Shown here: positions 7,272-14,804 of the stretch, piece after piece
Numbering within the stretch: position 1 is the first letter of the stretch
Layout: every line of letters begins with the position of its first letter
Assembly: GCA_045591885.1 (NCBI GenBank)
Contig: JAZNTT010000009.1
Coordinates: 1-21,931 of the forward strand
DNA from: Colimorpha_A sp045591885
GTDB taxonomy: Bacteria > Bacillota > Clostridia > Oscillospirales > CAG-272
Direction of reading: 5' to 3'
Length of the DNA stretch: 21,931 nt
The notes under the pieces: model-generated
Databases searched by the model: none
What the model was told of the DNA's origin: nothing
Seen by the model: only the letters and a program-made list of their open reading frames with translations
Position numbers and translations under genes: made by a program

Positions 7272-7798
7272 TGAATACAGAAATGCCATTTTATAAGGAA
7301 TCCGTGCGTCAGATACAGGTGTACCTATACGATATATCGCGCGTTGACCGCGATATTCCAAGAGTAAATCCCGACGGGATCTACGGTTCAACAACAGTCG
7401 AATCAGTCACCGCCTTTCAGAAAAAGCACGGCCTCACCCCCGACGGCAGAGTGAACTACGAGACGTTCAGAAAATTAAGTACCGAGCATGAAAAGGCAGA
7501 CGTTATACTCTCGCCGCCGAGGAACATTTCGCCGTTCGATCAAACGCTGAAAGACGGCGTTACAAGGCTCGGCGACAAAAGCGAGCTTGTTATGATCGTG
7601 AAAATAATGCTGAAGGCGCTCGGCATCTCCTACCCCTACGGCGAAGAGCTTAATGACGATAACGTGTTCGACTCCGACACCGAGCGCGCGGTAAGAGAAT
7701 TTCAGTTCATTCACGGCATACCGTCAAACGGCATAATAAACAAGGAGACGTGGAATCATCTTGCCCTCGCCTATGAAAAGCATCGCGTTCCGCTTTGA
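7268..7798 (+). CDS. Protein with two peptidoglycan-binding (PG_binding_1) domains
   Basis: A 176-residue protein made almost wholly of two PG_binding_1 domains, at about 10-71 (NPDGIYGSTTVESVTAFQKK) and 85-165 (DNVFDSDTERAVREFQ). There is no catalytic domain and no signal peptide. The frame stays open upstream to 7169, but the ATG at 7268 has GGAGG nine bases upstream and overlaps the preceding stop (ATGA), giving translational coupling. ATG 7271 is an equally readable start one codon later. Its repeats resemble those of the gene before it, so it could have arisen from the same module by duplication. A wall-binding, non-enzymatic partner of the SpoIID-like protein is the likeliest role (inference). 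Confidence 0.85.
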   Translation: MMNTEMPFYKESVRQIQVYLYDISRVDRDIPRVNPDGIYGSTTVESVTAFQKKHGLTPDGRVNYETFRKLSTEHEKADVILSPPRNISPFDQTLKDGVTRLGDKSELVMIVKIMLKALGISYPYGEELNDDNVFDSDTERAVREFQFIHGIPSNGIINKETWNHLALAYEKHRVPL

Positions 7799-7851
7799 TT
7801 ACCGCCGAAAACATCGGTCAATAATAGTAAAAAACGGTAGGAGGCGATGTG

Positions 7852-10152
7852 ATGACGAGCCGTTTTACACCTGCGGCGCAAAATGCGCTCAAAAAGGCGC
7901 AGAGCGAAGCATCGGAAATGGGACACACCTATATCGGAACCGAGCATCTTTTGCTCGGACTGCTCAGTGAGGAAAGCTCTGTCGGTGCCGAAATGTTGCG
8001 TAATCATGGACTGGATTATAAAAGCGTAAAGCAATCAGTAATATTCCTGAACGGAAACGGAAGCAAAACGGTACCGCCGCCAAGCATGACTCCCCGGCTC
8101 CGAAGCGTTATCGAAAGAGCCGCAAAGGAAATGCCGGGCGCATTCGGCAGAATAGGAACCGAACAGCTTTTGTCTGCTCTTTTGAACGAAAAGGAAAGCA
8201 TCGCGGTACGAATAATTGAAAAGCATAAGACGGGCGGCGATATACTGCCGGAGCTTTATTCCTCAAAGGCAACGGCAGACCGCAAAGAAGAACGCAAAAA
8301 GCTTCCGCCGATGATAACAAAATACGGCAAAAATCTATGCGAATGCTCGCTCGACCCCGTTATCGGGCGCGACAGCGAGCTTGAGTCACTGATCGAGACA
8401 CTGTGCAGGCGAAGAAAAAATAACCCCTGCCTGATTGGTGAAGCGGGAGTAGGAAAAACAGCGGTCGTTGAGGGGCTTGCAGGCAGAATAAGGGATGGAA
8501 ACGTGCCATCGTTTTTACTCGGCAAGGCAATAGTGTCCCTCGACATCGCCGCAATAATATCGGGCGCAAAATACCGAGGCGAGTTTGAGGAACGAATGAA
8601 AACGGTCCTCCTCGAAGCGTCGGAGGATCCCGATATAATACTGTTTATCGACGAACTTCACACGATAGTCGGCACAGGCGCGTCCGAGGGCGCTATCGAT
8701 GCGGGAAGCATTATGAAGCCGTCGCTTGCGCGCGGTGAAATACGGCTGATCGGCGCAACGACCGTCACTGAATATCGCCGCCATATCGAAAGCGATCCCG
8801 CGCTTGAGCGCCGTTTTTTGCCGATAACGGTTGAGGAGCCGACTCCCGACGAGGCGGTTATCATCCTGCGCGGCATCAAGGAAAAATATGAGGAGCATCA
8901 CGGTATATTAATCGACGACAGCGCCATTTCCGCCGCAGTCGAGCTGTCGGTACGCTACGTCCCGTCAAAGCGCTTGCCCGACAAGGCGATAGACCTACTC
9001 GACGAGGCGGCATCGGCAAAGCGAATTGAAATCGAGCGCAGAAGCGAGGAGGACAAATATATCGGCGGAATCATCAAGGGCTTGAACGAAGCAGACAACG
9101 AGCTTTCGCACGACGTTGAAAAAAATATTCGTACGCGGTTAGAACAGATGAAACGCTGCGAAGGGTCACCCGTGCTCATCCGCTCCGATATTGAAAAGGT
9201 GCTTGAAAAGCGTCGCGGAAGTGTTCGTTTACCGTCCGAAAATGACCTTTTCGGGCTTGAAAACGGGCTTAAAAGTGCCGTTTTCGGTCAAAAAAACGCC
9301 ATAAAAACCGTCGCTTCAACTCTACGCGCAGGTATTCTCGGCATAAACGGAAGCACCTCCCCTATTGCGTCGATGATGTTTTTAGGCCCGTCGGGAGTCG
9401 GCAAGACAGCGCTCGCGAGCGCTGTTGCCGAGCAGTTTTACGGAAGCCCTGAAGCTGTGATTCGCCTCGATATGTCGGAATACAGCGAGAAGCACAGCGT
9501 GTCGAGGCTTATCGGCTCGCCCCCGGGCTACGTCGGCTACCGCGACGAGGGTCTGCTCGTCAAGGAGGTGCGGAGCAGGCCCTATTCTGTCGTGCTTTTT
9601 GATGAAGCCGAGAAAGCAGATCCCGACGTGTTTTCCCTGCTTTTGCAGATACTTGATAACGGCTTCATAACCGATCCGCAGGGCAAACGCGCCGACTTTC
9701 GCGGCTGTGTGATAATCCTGACCTCAAATGTCGGCTCATCGGAAAAGGGCGCGGCAGGATTCACCGCAAGCGGAAACGAAAAGCAGTTCAAATGCGCGAA
9801 GGACTTTTTCAGTCCCGAGCTTATAGGCCGTCTCGATAGCATAATTGCGTTTGACCGGCTCAATAGCGGGACAGCATACAAAATAGCCGAAAAACGGCTC
9901 TATGCCTTACGCGATCGCCTTGAAGAGAGCGGAATCTCAGTCGATATATCCCCCGATGTCATATCGCTTGCCTCAAAATGCGGAAGCGGTGGCGCGCGTG
10001 ATATATATTCATTCATCAAAACAGAAGTTGAGGGGGCTGTCATTTCAAATCTTCCAATCGGAAAGGATGGCGTTTCTTTAATAATTTCGTGTGAAAATGA
10101 AAAAATTTCGATTAAAACCGTAACCAAAAACACGCTTTCGCATATTATGTAG
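7852..10152 (+). CDS. Divergent ClpC-type AAA+ unfoldase (Clp/Hsp100 family)
   Basis: A 766-residue class I Clp ATPase. The N-terminal double repeat (residues 1-125, with IGTEHLLLGLL and IGTEQLLSALL) binds substrates or adaptors in the family. The first AAA+ module has Walker A GEAGVGKT (196-203), Walker B IILFIDE (262-268), pore loop KYRG and arginine ERRF. The second has GPSGVGKT (512-519), VLFDEAEK, pore loop GYVG, and R660. AGF (635-637) sits where ClpC carries its ClpP-docking tripeptide (VGF). The region 391-461 is short, the usual WTGVPV linker motif is replaced by KRRGSVRL, and no UVR motif is visible; sensor-2 keeps GAR but loses PLRR. These mark a paralog, not the housekeeping ClpC. 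The start uses AGGAGG seven bases upstream; GTG 7849 is too close. Confidence 0.93.
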   Translation: MTSRFTPAAQNALKKAQSEASEMGHTYIGTEHLLLGLLSEESSVGAEMLRNHGLDYKSVKQSVIFLNGNGSKTVPPPSMTPRLRSVIERAAKEMPGAFGRIGTEQLLSALLNEKESIAVRIIEKHKTGGDILPELYSSKATADRKEERKKLPPMITKYGKNLCECSLDPVIGRDSELESLIETLCRRRKNNPCLIGEAGVGKTAVVEGLAGRIRDGNVPSFLLGKAIVSLDIAAIISGAKYRGEFEERMKTVLLEASEDPDIILFIDELHTIVGTGASEGAIDAGSIMKPSLARGEIRLIGATTVTEYRRHIESDPALERRFLPITVEEPTPDEAVIILRGIKEKYEEHHGILIDDSAISAAVELSVRYVPSKRLPDKAIDLLDEAASAKRIEIERRSEEDKYIGGIIKGLNEADNELSHDVEKNIRTRLEQMKRCEGSPVLIRSDIEKVLEKRRGSVRLPSENDLFGLENGLKSAVFGQKNAIKTVASTLRAGILGINGSTSPIASMMFLGPSGVGKTALASAVAEQFYGSPEAVIRLDMSEYSEKHSVSRLIGSPPGYVGYRDEGLLVKEVRSRPYSVVLFDEAEKADPDVFSLLLQILDNGFITDPQGKRADFRGCVIILTSNVGSSEKGAAGFTASGNEKQFKCAKDFFSPELIGRLDSIIAFDRLNSGTAYKIAEKRLYALRDRLEESGISVDISPDVISLASKCGSGGARDIYSFIKTEVEGAVISNLPIGKDGVSLIISCENEKISIKTVTKNTLSHIM

Positions 10153-10164
10153 TAAATGGGATCG

Positions 10165-10178
10165 GGCGGCTCGCCGCC
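10165..10178. repeat. Small GC-rich hairpin between the ClpC-like gene and the 55-codon gene
   Basis: GGCGG pairs with CCGCC around CTCG. There is no U-tract, so it is probably not a terminator. It may separate translation of the two genes in one transcript. Confidence 0.4.
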
Positions 10179-10205
10179 ATCTCAAATACGAAAGCGAGAA
10201 CTAAT

Positions 10206-10373
10206 ATGAGAAAGCGCCTTAACGGAAACGGTAAAGATATTCTTCCCGAAATCGCGATAATAGCCTTTGGGCTTGGAATTTTACTTGCATTCTTCCTGTC
10301 CGCGCGCGCTTTGGCGCTGATTGAATCTCTTCTCATCATTTCGCTCGGTGTTCTGTGCCTTAACAAAGATTGA
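10206..10373 (+). CDS. Small membrane protein, 55 residues, two predicted helices
   Basis: An unrecognised small protein. It has a basic N-terminus (MRKRLNGNGKD), then two hydrophobic stretches at about residues 14-34 (IAIIAFGLGILLAFFL) and 36-52 (LALIESLLIISLGVLCL), and a short charged tail. The pattern suggests a helical hairpin with both ends in the cytoplasm. A moderate AAAGCGAGAA site lies upstream of the ATG. Codon use (GC-rich third positions) resembles the neighbours. It lies between the ClpC-like gene and the SpoVM-like peptide, 16 bases before the latter, so a sporulation membrane role is inferred from position only. Confidence 0.65.
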   Translation: MRKRLNGNGKDILPEIAIIAFGLGILLAFFLSARALALIESLLIISLGVLCLNKD

Positions 10374-10389
10374 TCGTAAAGGGGTTTTT

Positions 10390-10482
10390 ATGAAAGTCAT
10401 AGTTTTGTCTCCGCCGAAATTCTTGGCTCCGATTATTCGTTTTTTTCTCGGCAGAAAAAGAAAAAAGCGCGACACTCGATAA
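10390..10482 (+). CDS. spoVM: SpoVM-like sporulation peptide (30 residues)
   Basis: The peptide begins MKVIVLSPPKFLAPIIRFFL. It aligns without gaps to Bacillus subtilis SpoVM as I remember it (MKFYTIKLPKFLGGIVRAML...): M1, K2, P9, K10, F11, L12, I15, R17, L20 and G21 are identical, and a basic tail follows. SpoVM is an amphipathic helix that senses curvature of the forespore outer membrane and anchors SpoIVA, the base of the coat. The ATG has AAAGGGG six bases upstream. The final codons form the left arm of a terminator and the stop codon sits in its loop. It is too short for standard gene callers and may be missing from annotations. The charged tail is a few residues longer than in Bacillus. 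Confidence 0.8.
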   Translation: MKVIVLSPPKFLAPIIRFFLGRKRKKRDTR

Positions 10483-10497
10483 GAGTGCCGCGCTTTT
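10463..10497 (+). terminator. Terminator overlapping the 3' end of the SpoVM-like gene
   Basis: AAAAGCGCGACACTC pairs with GAGTGCCGCGCTTTT with one A-C mismatch, around a five-base loop (GATAA) that contains the TAA stop codon. The U-tract on the plus strand is only TTTT; on the minus strand it is longer, so it may work both ways. It ends the plus-strand cluster 14 bases before the next promoter. Confidence 0.75.
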
Positions 10498-10511
10498 GAC
10501 TGTGTTAAAAG

Positions 10512-10540
10512 TTGACAAAAAACGCGAAATGATATATAAT
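10512..10540 (+). promoter_or_regulatory. Consensus sigma-A promoter for the BspA-like lipoprotein
   Basis: TTGACA (10512-10517) and TATAAT (10535-10540) are both perfect and 17 bases apart. Transcription should begin near 10547, leaving a leader of about 25 bases. The gene is thus expressed independently of the upstream cluster, probably in vegetative cells. Confidence 0.92.
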
Positions 10541-10571
10541 ATGCAGGATGTTTACTGAAAGGAACGGATAT

Positions 10572-11993
10572 ATGAAAAAGCATTGCCGTTTTTTATTGCT
10601 TCTTTTCATGACCGCATCAATGCTTCTTACGGTATCGTGCGGCGGCGGAAAGAAAAAAACAGACTTTATTTATAAAATAACCGACGGATATGCAACCATT
10701 ATCGGATACTCAGGTGTCGAAAGCGAGATTGCCATTCCCAAAAAGCTCGGCGGAAAAACCGTCACGAAGATTGAGGAAAACGCTTTTCGCGGCATGGTCG
10801 GACTTAAAAAGGTGACGATTCCCGACACCGTTACCGCTATTGATTACGCATTTTCGGAATGTCCCGATCTCGTTCTTGTCGAGCTTGGAGACGGGATCAA
10901 AACGATGAACGGCGCGTTCAAGGACTGCCCCAAGCTCGCAACCGTCATCGGCGGCAAAAACGCCGCAGAGCTTTCCGAAGCATTCATGGGTTGCGTATCG
11001 CTAACAAGCGGATACATTCCGAAAAATGCGACCTCCTGTGCCTCAGCTTTCCGCGGGTGCAAGGCGCTTACCGACATCAAGGTCGAAGAGGGCGTTACCT
11101 CTCTCCCCTTCACCTTCGAGGGCTGCACATCCCTTAAAGAAATAATGCTTCCCTCAACCGTTACCGAGGCAGTACACACCTTTGAAAACTGTACGTCGCT
11201 TCTTTCGGTTACCGGCTGTAAAAGCTTCACGGTTCTTGAAAACACGTTCGCAGGCTGCACTTCTCTTCCACACGTTGCACTCGGTAATAACGTCAAGATA
11301 CTTAAAGGCGCGTTTTTGAACTGCTCATCCCTCATGTTTCTCGAAGGACTTCCGAGCGAGGTGGAGTCATATTCTGCATCCTTTACGGGTTGTACCGTGC
11401 TTACCGAAATGGTAATACCGAAAATGCCCGAAGCCGAGGCGGCCGTTTACGATCTTGCTTCGGATCTAAAGGGCTGTAACGGACTTCAAAAGCTCAACGT
11501 AAATACCTCATTCTTCGTAACAGGTGAGTTCTGTACGACCTTTGCGGATTGCCGGTCGATCAATGAGGTCAATATTCCAAATGAGGCGGCAGAACAGCTA
11601 TTGAGAGTCGACGCAATGTACGTAGACCGTCTGTTCACCGGAAAGAACTCCAAGCTTACGACGGCAATAAACAAATACAAGAAGCTGTCAAACGTAAGAA
11701 TAACCGTCAGCTTCGGTTATATTGAGGAGACCGGATATACTCACATTTACGGCGGCGACGTTGATTTCTTCGATTATGAAGAGGTTGCAAAAAAGCAAAG
11801 CGTTATCGGCTTTGAGTCATTTACGCAAACCTATTATTGGTGCGGATATCCTAACGGAACGAACAGAAAAAACACAACGGTCGGAATAGAACGTGAATAT
11901 ACCTTCTACCTCCGCGTTACCGGCGGCAACGACGGAAATCTTCCGTCAAGAGTTACCGTCAACGGAATGGAATGTGTCATTGAAGATAACTGA
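10572..11993 (+). CDS. BspA-type leucine-rich-repeat lipoprotein
   Basis: A 473-residue surface protein. A lysine-led signal peptide (MKKHCRFLLLLFMTASMLL) ends in TVSC, so Cys23 is the probable lipidated residue; the Thr at -3 is not ideal for a lipobox. Residues about 35-350 hold roughly twelve repeats of the LRR_5/BspA type, each built on AFxxCxxLxxVxIPxxV (for example TFEGCTSLKEIMLPSTV). The last 120 residues are not repeats and include YTHIYGGDVDFFDYEEV; they were not recognised. The ATG at 10572 has AAAGGA upstream; an in-frame upstream codon at 10548 lies at the predicted transcript start and is rejected. Family members often bind host or matrix proteins, but no ligand can be read here. 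It is a monocistronic unit with its own promoter and terminator. Confidence 0.9.
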   Translation: MKKHCRFLLLLFMTASMLLTVSCGGGKKKTDFIYKITDGYATIIGYSGVESEIAIPKKLGGKTVTKIEENAFRGMVGLKKVTIPDTVTAIDYAFSECPDLVLVELGDGIKTMNGAFKDCPKLATVIGGKNAAELSEAFMGCVSLTSGYIPKNATSCASAFRGCKALTDIKVEEGVTSLPFTFEGCTSLKEIMLPSTVTEAVHTFENCTSLLSVTGCKSFTVLENTFAGCTSLPHVALGNNVKILKGAFLNCSSLMFLEGLPSEVESYSASFTGCTVLTEMVIPKMPEAEAAVYDLASDLKGCNGLQKLNVNTSFFVTGEFCTTFADCRSINEVNIPNEAAEQLLRVDAMYVDRLFTGKNSKLTTAINKYKKLSNVRITVSFGYIEETGYTHIYGGDVDFFDYEEVAKKQSVIGFESFTQTYYWCGYPNGTNRKNTTVGIEREYTFYLRVTGGNDGNLPSRVTVNGMECVIEDN

Positions 11994-11997
11994 TGTA

Positions 11998-12028
11998 AAA
12001 AAGCAAGAACAAACCGTTCTTGCTTTTT
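11998..12028 (+). terminator. Rho-independent terminator of the BspA-like gene
   Basis: AAAAAGCAAGAAC pairs perfectly with GTTCTTGCTTTTT around AAACC, and starts four bases after the stop codon. The 13-bp stem with a T-run is a textbook terminator. Confidence 0.92.
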
Positions 12029-12037
12029 CTTTACGCA

Positions 12038-12067
12038 AAAAGAGCAGACCGTTCGGTCCGCTCTTTT
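12038..12067 (-). terminator. Rho-independent terminator of rpsU
   Basis: Read on the minus strand, AAAAGAGC and GACC pair with their complements across one mismatch around a four-base loop, followed by a T-run. It begins six bases past the rpsU stop. With the neighbouring terminator it insulates two convergent genes. Confidence 0.85.
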
Positions 12068-12073
12068 CTAAGA

Positions 12074-12250
12074 TTACTTATACTTGCGCTTACGGGCTGC
12101 TTCAGCCTTCTTCTTGCGCTTTACGCTGGGCTTCTCATAGCACTCTCTCTTGCGGAGCTCTGCGAGAACGCCGGATCTCTGACACTGTCTCTTGAATCTA
12201 CGAAGAGCGCTATCCAGAGATTCATTTTCTTTTACTCTTACTTCTGCCAT
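12074..12250 (-). CDS. rpsU: 30S ribosomal protein S21
   Basis: A 58-residue small-subunit protein. It reads MAEVRVKENESLDSALRRFK, then RQCQRSGVLAELRKRECYEK and a lysine/arginine-rich tail (PSVKRKKKAEAARKRKYK), matching S21 from Firmicutes along its whole length. The ATG at 12248-12250 is preceded by GGGGAGGG. It has its own promoter at 12309-12337 and its own terminator, so it can be expressed apart from leuS, although no terminator is visible after leuS and read-through into rpsU is possible. Confidence 0.96.
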   Translation of the reverse strand: MAEVRVKENESLDSALRRFKRQCQRSGVLAELRKRECYEKPSVKRKKKAEAARKRKYK

Positions 12251-12308
12251 TATCTATCCCTCCCCTCGCATTGTAAGCAAAGAGAATTTTTTTCAAATTC
12301 CACCCAAT

Positions 12309-12337
12309 ATAATAACACATCTGTTTTATTATGTCAA
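12309..12337 (-). promoter_or_regulatory. Sigma-A promoter for rpsU
   Basis: On the minus strand TTGACA (12332-12337) and TATTAT (12309-12314) are 17 bases apart. The leader to the rpsU start is about 50 bases. Confidence 0.88.
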
Positions 12338-12373
12338 GTAAAAGTTTGAAATATTCTGTTTTTTTGGTAAAAA

Positions 12374-14773
12374 TTATTTAACAACGAAGTTTACGAGCTT
12401 GTTCGGAACGAAAATTTCCTTGACTATCGTCTTTCCTTCAAGGAAAGGAACGACCTTATCGACTGCCTTTGCTTTGCTGAGAACCGTGTCCTTATCGTCG
12501 TTTGCGTTGACGGTAACGGTGCCGCGGAGCTTTCCAAGCACCTGTACTGCGTACTCGACCGTCGAATCAACGGTCTTGCTCTCGTCGTACTTCGGCCACT
12601 CGGCTACCGAGCAGAAGCCGCTGTTTCCGAGCGTTTCCCAGATCTCCTCGCAGATATGAGGCGCGAAAGGAGAAAGGAGTCGAACGAAGATTCCAAGCTC
12701 GTCCTTGGTGAGCGAGCCGTGATCGTAGATCGCGTTTATAAGTATCATCATCTGAGCGATAGCGGTATTGAACTTCATCGCCTCGATGTCTTCGGTTACC
12801 TTCTTTATCGTCTTGTGGAAGAGCGTTTCAAGCTCGGGCGTTACGCCCTCTCCCTTGACAAGCTCGGTAAGAGCAGATGTACGGTCGAGGAATCGGCGGC
12901 AGCCCTTCATGGAGCTTTCGTTCCACGGTGCCGCCTGCTCGTAGTCACCCATAAAGAGGACGTAGAGACGGAGCGTATCTGCGCCGCTTTCGTCAACGAC
13001 GGTATTCGGGTCAACTACGTTTCCGCGCGACTTACTCATCTTCTCGCCGTCGGAGCCAAGGATAAGTCCCTGTGCGGTACGCTTTGCGTATGGCTCGGAG
13101 GTCGGAACGAGATCGAGGTCATAAAGGAACTTATGCCAGAAGCGGGAGTAGATCATGTGACGGGTAACGTGCTCCATACCGCCGTTATACCAGTCAACGG
13201 GAAGCCAATAGTTCATTGCCTCCTTCGACGCGAAGCACTCGGGGTTCTTCGGATCGGTGTAACGGAGGAAGTACCAGGAAGATCCTGCCCACTGAGGCAT
13301 GGTATCGGTCTCACGCTTAGCAGCAGCTCCGCACTTCGGACACTTGCAGTTTACGAACGACTCGATCTTTGCAAGCGGGCTTTCGCCGTCGGAGCCGGGC
13401 TGGAAGTTATCAACGGGGGGAAGGCGGAGAGGAAGCTCCTCGTAGGGAACGGGAACGATTCCGCATTCAGGACAGTGTACGATCGGGATCGGCTCGCCCC
13501 AATATCTCTGACGGTTGAACGCCCAGTCTTTCATCTTGAACTGCACGCCCTTTTCGCCTATTCCCTGCTCGGTAAGGTACTCGAGCATTTTTTCAATTGA
13601 ATCCTTTTTGTTGGTAAGACCGTTAAGGACACCCGAATTTACCATTTCACCGTCGCCTGTGTATGCTTCGACAGAAACGTCGCCGCCCTTGATGACCTCA
13701 ACTATGTCGATACCGAACTTCTTAGCGAAGTCGTAGTCACGGGTATCGTGCGCAGGAACTGCCATGATAGCACCCGTACCGTAGCCCATCATTACGTAGT
13801 CCGCTACGTATATCGGGATCTCCTTTTCGGTTATCGGGTTGATGGCGTTAAGTCCCTCGATGCGAACGCCCGTCTTTTCCTTTACGAGCTGTGTTCTTTC
13901 AAACTCGCTCTTCTTTGCGCACTCCTGTTTATACGCGTCGAGTGCGTCGGTATTCGTGATAATATCACGGTATTTTTCGATTATCGGATGCTCGGGGGCG
14001 ATTACCATAAAGGTGACGCCGTAGAGCGTGTCGGGACGGGTCGTGTAGATGCGGAGCGAATCGTCGACGTTAAGCTTGAAGTTTACGAATGCGCCCGTAC
14101 TCTTTCCGATCCAGTTTTCCTGCTGAAGACGTACGTTGGGAAGGTAATCAACGCCCTCAAGACCCTGAAGAAGCTTGTCCGCGTACTCGGTTATGCGAAG
14201 GTACCAGACCTCCTTTGTCTTCTGTACGATGTCGGAATGACAAATATCGCACTTACCGCCCTGAGAGTCCTCGTTTGAAAGAACGACCTTACATGACGGG
14301 CAGTAGTTTACAAGCGTCTTATCGCGGAAAACGAGCCCGTTTTCGTACATTTTGAGGAATATCCACTGCGTCCACTTATAGTATTCCTCCTCAGTCGTAT
14401 CAACTACTCTGCTCCAGTCGAACGAGAAGCCGACGCGCTTTAACTGCGAGGTGAACTTCTTTATGTTGTTATCGGTTACCTGACGGGGATGAACGCCCGT
14501 CTTGATAGCGGTATTTTCGGTCGGCAGACCGTAAGCGTCGAAGCCTATCGGGAAGAGGACGTTATAGCCCTCCATTCTTCTTTTACGGGAAACGACCTCA
14601 AGACCCGAATACGCCTTTATATGTCCGACGTGCATTCCCGAGCCGGAGGGGTACGGGAACTCAACGAGGGAATAGAACTTCTTTTTGGAATAGTCCTCTT
14701 TTGCTTCAAAAAGCTTGGCTTCTTCCCATTTGTCCTGCCATTTTTTGTCGATCAAACGATGTTCGTACTTCAT
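12374..14773 (-). CDS. leuS: Leucyl-tRNA synthetase
   Basis: A 799-residue class I aminoacyl-tRNA synthetase that charges tRNA-Leu. The HIGH-type motif is HVGH (48-51) and the KMSKS loop is at 578-582 in GEKMSKSRGN. The editing domain (about 220-410) has TTRPDTLYG and YGTGAIMAVPAHD, the usual proofreading motifs. Two zinc-ribbon-like Cys groups are seen: CPSC...CDIC (158-178) and CPEC...CKCPKC (434-481). The C-terminus ends in the expected anticodon-binding and tail domains. The start has GAAGGACAG upstream. Length is slightly under many homologs (800-870) but nothing is missing. There is no T-box leader because it follows rsfS by only 31 bp as the last gene of the smc operon. Confidence 0.97.
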   Translation of the reverse strand: MKYEHRLIDKKWQDKWEEAKLFEAKEDYSKKKFYSLVEFPYPSGSGMHVGHIKAYSGLEVVSRKRRMEGYNVLFPIGFDAYGLPTENTAIKTGVHPRQVTDNNIKKFTSQLKRVGFSFDWSRVVDTTEEEYYKWTQWIFLKMYENGLVFRDKTLVNYCPSCKVVLSNEDSQGGKCDICHSDIVQKTKEVWYLRITEYADKLLQGLEGVDYLPNVRLQQENWIGKSTGAFVNFKLNVDDSLRIYTTRPDTLYGVTFMVIAPEHPIIEKYRDIITNTDALDAYKQECAKKSEFERTQLVKEKTGVRIEGLNAINPITEKEIPIYVADYVMMGYGTGAIMAVPAHDTRDYDFAKKFGIDIVEVIKGGDVSVEAYTGDGEMVNSGVLNGLTNKKDSIEKMLEYLTEQGIGEKGVQFKMKDWAFNRQRYWGEPIPIVHCPECGIVPVPYEELPLRLPPVDNFQPGSDGESPLAKIESFVNCKCPKCGAAAKRETDTMPQWAGSSWYFLRYTDPKNPECFASKEAMNYWLPVDWYNGGMEHVTRHMIYSRFWHKFLYDLDLVPTSEPYAKRTAQGLILGSDGEKMSKSRGNVVDPNTVVDESGADTLRLYVLFMGDYEQAAPWNESSMKGCRRFLDRTSALTELVKGEGVTPELETLFHKTIKKVTEDIEAMKFNTAIAQMMILINAIYDHGSLTKDELGIFVRLLSPFAPHICEEIWETLGNSGFCSVAEWPKYDESKTVDSTVEYAVQVLGKLRGTVTVNANDDKDTVLSKAKAVDKVVPFLEGKTIVKEIFVPNKLVNFVVK

Positions 14774-14804
14774 TTTTCTGTCCTTCTTTTGAGATTAATT
14801 TATA

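Noticed and set aside
12656..13600. A 314-codon plus-strand frame opposite leuS
   Set aside because: It is the antisense shadow of leuS, whose motifs are clear. Similar long antisense frames opposite der, DUF512, ftsY and smc were rejected for the same reason.
14774..14804. T-box leader upstream of leuS
   Set aside because: Only 31 bp separate leuS from rsfS, too short for a T-box. No T-box sequence is present.
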